Part shown: positions 14,806 through 16,737 of the stretch, in pieces
Layout: every line of letters starts with the position of its first letter
Numbering within the stretch: the stretch's first letter is position 1
NCBI GenBank assembly: GCA_034189695.1
Contig: JAXHUA010000158.1
Span: 1 to 16,737, forward strand
Length of the DNA stretch: 16,737 nucleotides
From: JAXHUA01 sp034189695
GTDB taxonomy: Bacteria > Chloroflexota > Dehalococcoidia > E44-bin15
Reading direction: 5' to 3'
Position numbers and translations under genes: made by a program
Notes under the pieces: model-generated
Told to the model about the DNA's origin: nothing
Seen by the model: only the letters and a program-made list of their open reading frames with translations
The model's database searches: none

Positions 14806-15639
14806 TCACAGGCGCGCCGCCAGCCATGCCTCCATGTCGGCGAACACCTGCTCACGACCGGGCTCATTGAAGATCTCGTGGTAGAAGCCCTCATACAGCT
14901 TCAGCGTCTTGTCCGCCGAGCCGGCACGGTCGTACAGCATCTGGCTGCCCTCGGAGTCGGACAGCCGGTCCGATGTCCCGTGCATGATGAGGATGGGCAG
15001 GGTGAGCTTTGACATCTGGGCCGGCAGGGCCTGCACCGTCTTGAGGAACTCCGCGGCCTGCCGCGCCCGGATCTTGCCCCGATAGACAAGTGGATCGTTC
15101 ACGTATGCGTCGACCACGGCACTGTCCTGGCTGATGGCCGAGGCATCGAGCACGCTGACGCCCATTTTGGGCGAGACCGCCGACAGCACCCGCGCCGCCA
15201 GTACCTGCCCCGACGAGATGCCGGCGCCTATCTTCAAGGTCGCGCCGGAGAGCATGAGGCCGGCCAGTTCCTGCTGGTACCGGAGAGCATAGGCGGTGGC
15301 GATCGTCCCTCCCATGCTGTGGCCAACCAGGAAGATCCTGGCACCAGCGTGCTCATCGCTGACCATGTCGAAGAAGGTCTTGAGGTCGTCAACATAGTCG
15401 GAGAAGCGCTCGACGTGCACCCGCAGGCCCTCTGACCTGCCGTGTCCGCAGTGGTCCAGGCCGTGGACCGCGTAGCCCCGGGGCACGAAGTAGTCCACCA
15501 GATTGGTGTAGCGCCCGATGTGCTCGGCCAGGCCGTGGGCGACTAGCAACACCGCCTTGACTTCGCCATCCGGCACCCAGCACTGGTGGCAAAGCTCAAG
15601 ATTCCTGCATCCGCTGAATGTGCCCTCTGTACGTTGCAT
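14806..15639 (-). CDS. Monoacylglycerol lipase-like alpha/beta hydrolase
   Basis: 277 residues, no signal peptide. VLLVAHGLAEHIGRY (HG oxyanion motif at 35-36, residues 30-44), GLDHCGHGRSEG, and LVGHSMGGTIA with nucleophile Ser108 (GHSMG 106-110). Asp224 in MHGTSDRLSD and His254 in EGFYHEIFNE complete the triad. Length and motif order match the Hydrolase_4 / monoacylglycerol lipase group, including bacterial lysophospholipases. The downstream glycerol kinase supports a role in cleaving monoacylglycerols, but the exact ester is inferred. The ATG at 15639 has GGGGGAG only 2 bases upstream, a short spacing like that of glpK. No convincing promoter was found in the 158 bases before it, apart from a weak TATAGG. 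Confidence 0.88.
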   Translation of the reverse strand: MQRTEGTFSGCRNLELCHQCWVPDGEVKAVLLVAHGLAEHIGRYTNLVDYFVPRGYAVHGLDHCGHGRSEGLRVHVERFSDYVDDLKTFFDMVSDEHAGARIFLVGHSMGGTIATAYALRYQQELAGLMLSGATLKIGAGISSGQVLAARVLSAVSPKMGVSVLDASAISQDSAVVDAYVNDPLVYRGKIRARQAAEFLKTVQALPAQMSKLTLPILIMHGTSDRLSDSEGSQMLYDRAGSADKTLKLYEGFYHEIFNEPGREQVFADMEAWLAARL

Positions 15640-15771
15640 CTCTCCCCCTATACACGGCCCGTTGCGAAGGCCGACGCTCAGATTCCCGGTCCACAGTTCA
15701 CCGTCGTCGACGATGTCCTGTCAGACTCTAGCAACTTGTAGGACGGACTGCAAGACCGCGCCGCCCCTCTG

Positions 15772-15794
15772 CCGCAGGCTGCGTCAGCCTGCGG
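15772..15794 (-). terminator. Hairpin just after the Xre regulator gene
   Basis: CCGCAGGCT-GCGTC-AGCCTGCGG, a perfect 9-base stem with a 5-base loop, 3 bases beyond the regulator's stop codon. No T-run follows on the minus strand, so it is terminator-like by place and stability only. Confidence 0.45.
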
Positions 15795-15797
15795 GAA

Positions 15798-16025
15798 TCA
15801 CGCTGACCACCCCGACCCTTCATACTGAAAGACCTCTTCCACCGATACCCCGAAGCTCTTCGCGATTCGAAAGGCCAGAGCAAGCGAAGGCACGTATTTC
15901 CCCGCTTCGAGGGCGATGATGGTCTGCCTGGTGCAGCCGACCCTGTCCGCCAGTTCCTGCTGTGTCATCTCCTCGTGGTCGAAGCGGAGCCTGCGGATGC
16001 GGTTCTTCATCATAGGGTCGCCCAT
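15798..16025 (-). CDS. Small Xre/Cro-type transcriptional regulator
   Basis: 75 residues, essentially only a helix-turn-helix domain: MTQQELADRVGCTRQTIIAL with the recognition helix in TRQTIIALEAGKYVPSL, then ALAFRIAKSFGVSVEEVFQY. This compact type commonly sits beside a small membrane protein and regulates its own unit. The start is ATG at 16025, with GGAGG ten bases upstream inside the preceding gene; ATG 16013 or 16010 (giving MKNRIRRLRF) are alternatives and would match many relatives better. It lies one base after the DUF2178-like stop, so the genes are coupled. Likely DNA target: its own promoter at 16524-16552. Confidence 0.9.
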   Translation of the reverse strand: MGDPMMKNRIRRLRFDHEEMTQQELADRVGCTRQTIIALEAGKYVPSLALAFRIAKSFGVSVEEVFQYEGSGWSA

Positions 16026-16026
16026 G

Positions 16027-16347
16027 CTACCCCATCCTCCGATAGCCGATCAGGATGCCAGCGGCCTGCGCCAGCATGTTGACGATCAGGCTCGACCCGA
16101 ATATCAGGTACGGAAAGATGACTGGAATGTGGCCCTGGTCCCAGTAGACCTCGCCGAGAACGATGGTCCACACCACCAGCGACAGGATTACCGCCCACAC
16201 CTGCACCTGCAGAGCTCCTTTGACAATGGCCGTATCCCTTTCGTCAATGACCGCCTTCACCCGGCCCCGGCCGGGGCGGGTGGCGAACAGGACGATGCTG
16301 TGCAGAGCCAGGAATCCGACGAAAAGGGCCCCAACCAACAGCCTCAT
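16027..16347 (-). CDS. DUF2178-like small membrane protein
   Basis: 106 residues with three predicted membrane helices: about 2-21 (LLVGALFVGFLALHSIVLF), 50-67 (AVILSLVVWTIVLG) and 74-100 (IPVIFPYLIFGSSLIVNML to GILIGY). The loop after helix 1 has DERDTAIVKGA, matching the DERxxxIxxKA motif I associate with DUF2178 proteins, which are normally encoded next to an Xre regulator as here. The ATG at 16347 overlaps the stop of the 40-residue gene as ATGA. An open frame runs further upstream to 16518, but that extension is basic, low in hydrophobics and out of frame with the membrane peptide that has the good ribosome site. Function unknown; membrane sensing or stress signalling is conjecture. Confidence 0.82.
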   Translation of the reverse strand: MRLLVGALFVGFLALHSIVLFATRPGRGRVKAVIDERDTAIVKGALQVQVWAVILSLVVWTIVLGEVYWDQGHIPVIFPYLIFGSSLIVNMLAQAAGILIGYRRMG

Positions 16348-16466
16348 CCCCGGGTCCTCACATAGGCCGTCACCCCTCCTCCGGCGACGAAAACCGCCGC
16401 GATCCCCAGAGCACATGCGATGCCCAGCACCAGACTGTACCATGCCCGCCTCTGAAGTGGTGCCAT
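16344..16466 (-). CDS. 40-residue single-helix membrane peptide
   Basis: A small gene. ATG at 16466 has GGGAGG seven bases upstream, the best ribosome site of this unit. The peptide starts MAPLQRRAWYS, has one hydrophobic helix (about residues 11-29, LVLGIACALGIAAVFVAGG) and ends AYVRTRG: positive ends around one membrane span. Its TGA overlaps the ATG of the DUF2178-like gene (ATGA), a typical coupling arrangement. It could be an extra membrane helix of a family that is longer elsewhere, or a separate small subunit. Real translation is likely because promoter, ribosome site, codon frame and overlap all agree. Confidence 0.7.
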   Translation of the reverse strand: MAPLQRRAWYSLVLGIACALGIAAVFVAGGGVTAYVRTRG

Positions 16467-16523
16467 GATTGTCCTCCCTGTCCAATGGTTCCCCGACGCG
16501 AAAGAGTCCTCTGTACATGACAT

Positions 16524-16552
16524 ATTGTAATCTCTTCCTTACTATCTGTCAA
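16524..16552 (-). promoter_or_regulatory. Near-consensus promoter of the membrane peptide, DUF2178 and Xre unit
   Basis: Minus strand: TTGACA (6/6, 16547-16552), 17 bases, TACAAT (5/6, 16524-16529). Predicted start near 16517 and a leader of about 50 bases to the 40-residue gene. The strongest promoter in the window, in an AT-rich stretch. Such strength suggests that it is normally held down, most simply by the encoded Xre protein. Confidence 0.75.
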
Positions 16553-16737
16553 GTATACATTACATGCGCTTGTCGGAAACGGCCGGCATTACTATGCCCG
16601 GACAGTCCCGTGGGACCCTCCGTGTTGCGTCAATAGAAAGTGTTACCGAACGGTGGTTGGTTGCCTCATAAATGAGGTTACCGAAGCCTCCTTTCCTTGG
16701 GCATGCTCAGCCATGGCCCATAGTGTTTCCAGTTGAC
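16553..16737. other. Right-edge intergenic sequence with a palindrome and direct repeat
   Basis: No gene recognised in these 185 bases. CCTCAT-AA-ATGAGG (16664-16677) is a perfect palindrome, extendable with two mismatches to GGT...ACC. GTTACCGAA occurs at 16642-16650 and again at 16677-16685. GTCCC-GT-GGGAC is a small hairpin nearer the left. TACATGC at 16561-16567 equals one arm of the argJ operator. It could be the control region of a gene beyond the edge or the border of a mobile element. Confidence 0.4.

Noticed and set aside
16027..16518. Long 163-residue version of the DUF2178-like protein
   Set aside because: The extra N-terminus has no membrane segment, starts at the predicted transcription start without a ribosome site, and overlaps the better-supported 40-residue gene in another frame.

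Overview
The window is G+C-rich bacterial chromosome and almost fully coding. No rRNA, tRNA, CRISPR array or transposase was recognised. The gene mix suggests an anaerobic or microaerobic free-living bacterium: two radical-SAM proteins, a multi-cluster ferredoxin fusion, a DUF4125 protein and a family III CoA-transferase beside a full-length arginine cluster. My best guess is a Chloroflexota lineage such as Dehalococcoidia. That guess rests on family associations only; no marker gene here proves it.

Left block (1-8313, all minus strand): a nine-gene arginine cluster, in transcription order argJ, argB, argD, a membrane-anchored putative hydrolase, argG, DUF4125, radical SAM, an unknown protein, then argH (cut by the window edge). 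Genes are 6-76 bases apart and one promoter is visible, in front of argJ. A perfect 17-bp palindrome fills the spacer of that promoter exactly, and the -10 box lies so close to the argJ ATG that the mRNA should be nearly leaderless. argJ, B, D, G and H cover acetyl recycling, acetylglutamate phosphorylation, transamination and the last two steps to arginine. argC, argF and the ArgH C-terminus are not in the window.

Middle block (8352-12124, plus strand): an unusual fusion of an 8-Cys ferredoxin, a [2Fe-2S] domain and a radical-SAM domain, apparently starting at ACG; a CaiB/BaiF-type CoA-transferase; and a DUF502 membrane protein. The first two are preceded by near-identical promoters (TTGACA, 16 bases, CATAA, inside a small palindrome), which suggests co-regulation.

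Right block (12223-16737, minus strand): a ROK-family sugar kinase with its own promoter and palindrome; glycerol kinase directly downstream of a monoacylglycerol-lipase-like hydrolase, a pair that could turn acylglycerols into glycerol 3-phosphate; and a three-gene unit (40-residue membrane peptide, DUF2178-like membrane protein, small Xre-type regulator) behind a near-consensus promoter. The last 185 bases hold no recognisable gene but contain a palindrome and a short direct repeat.
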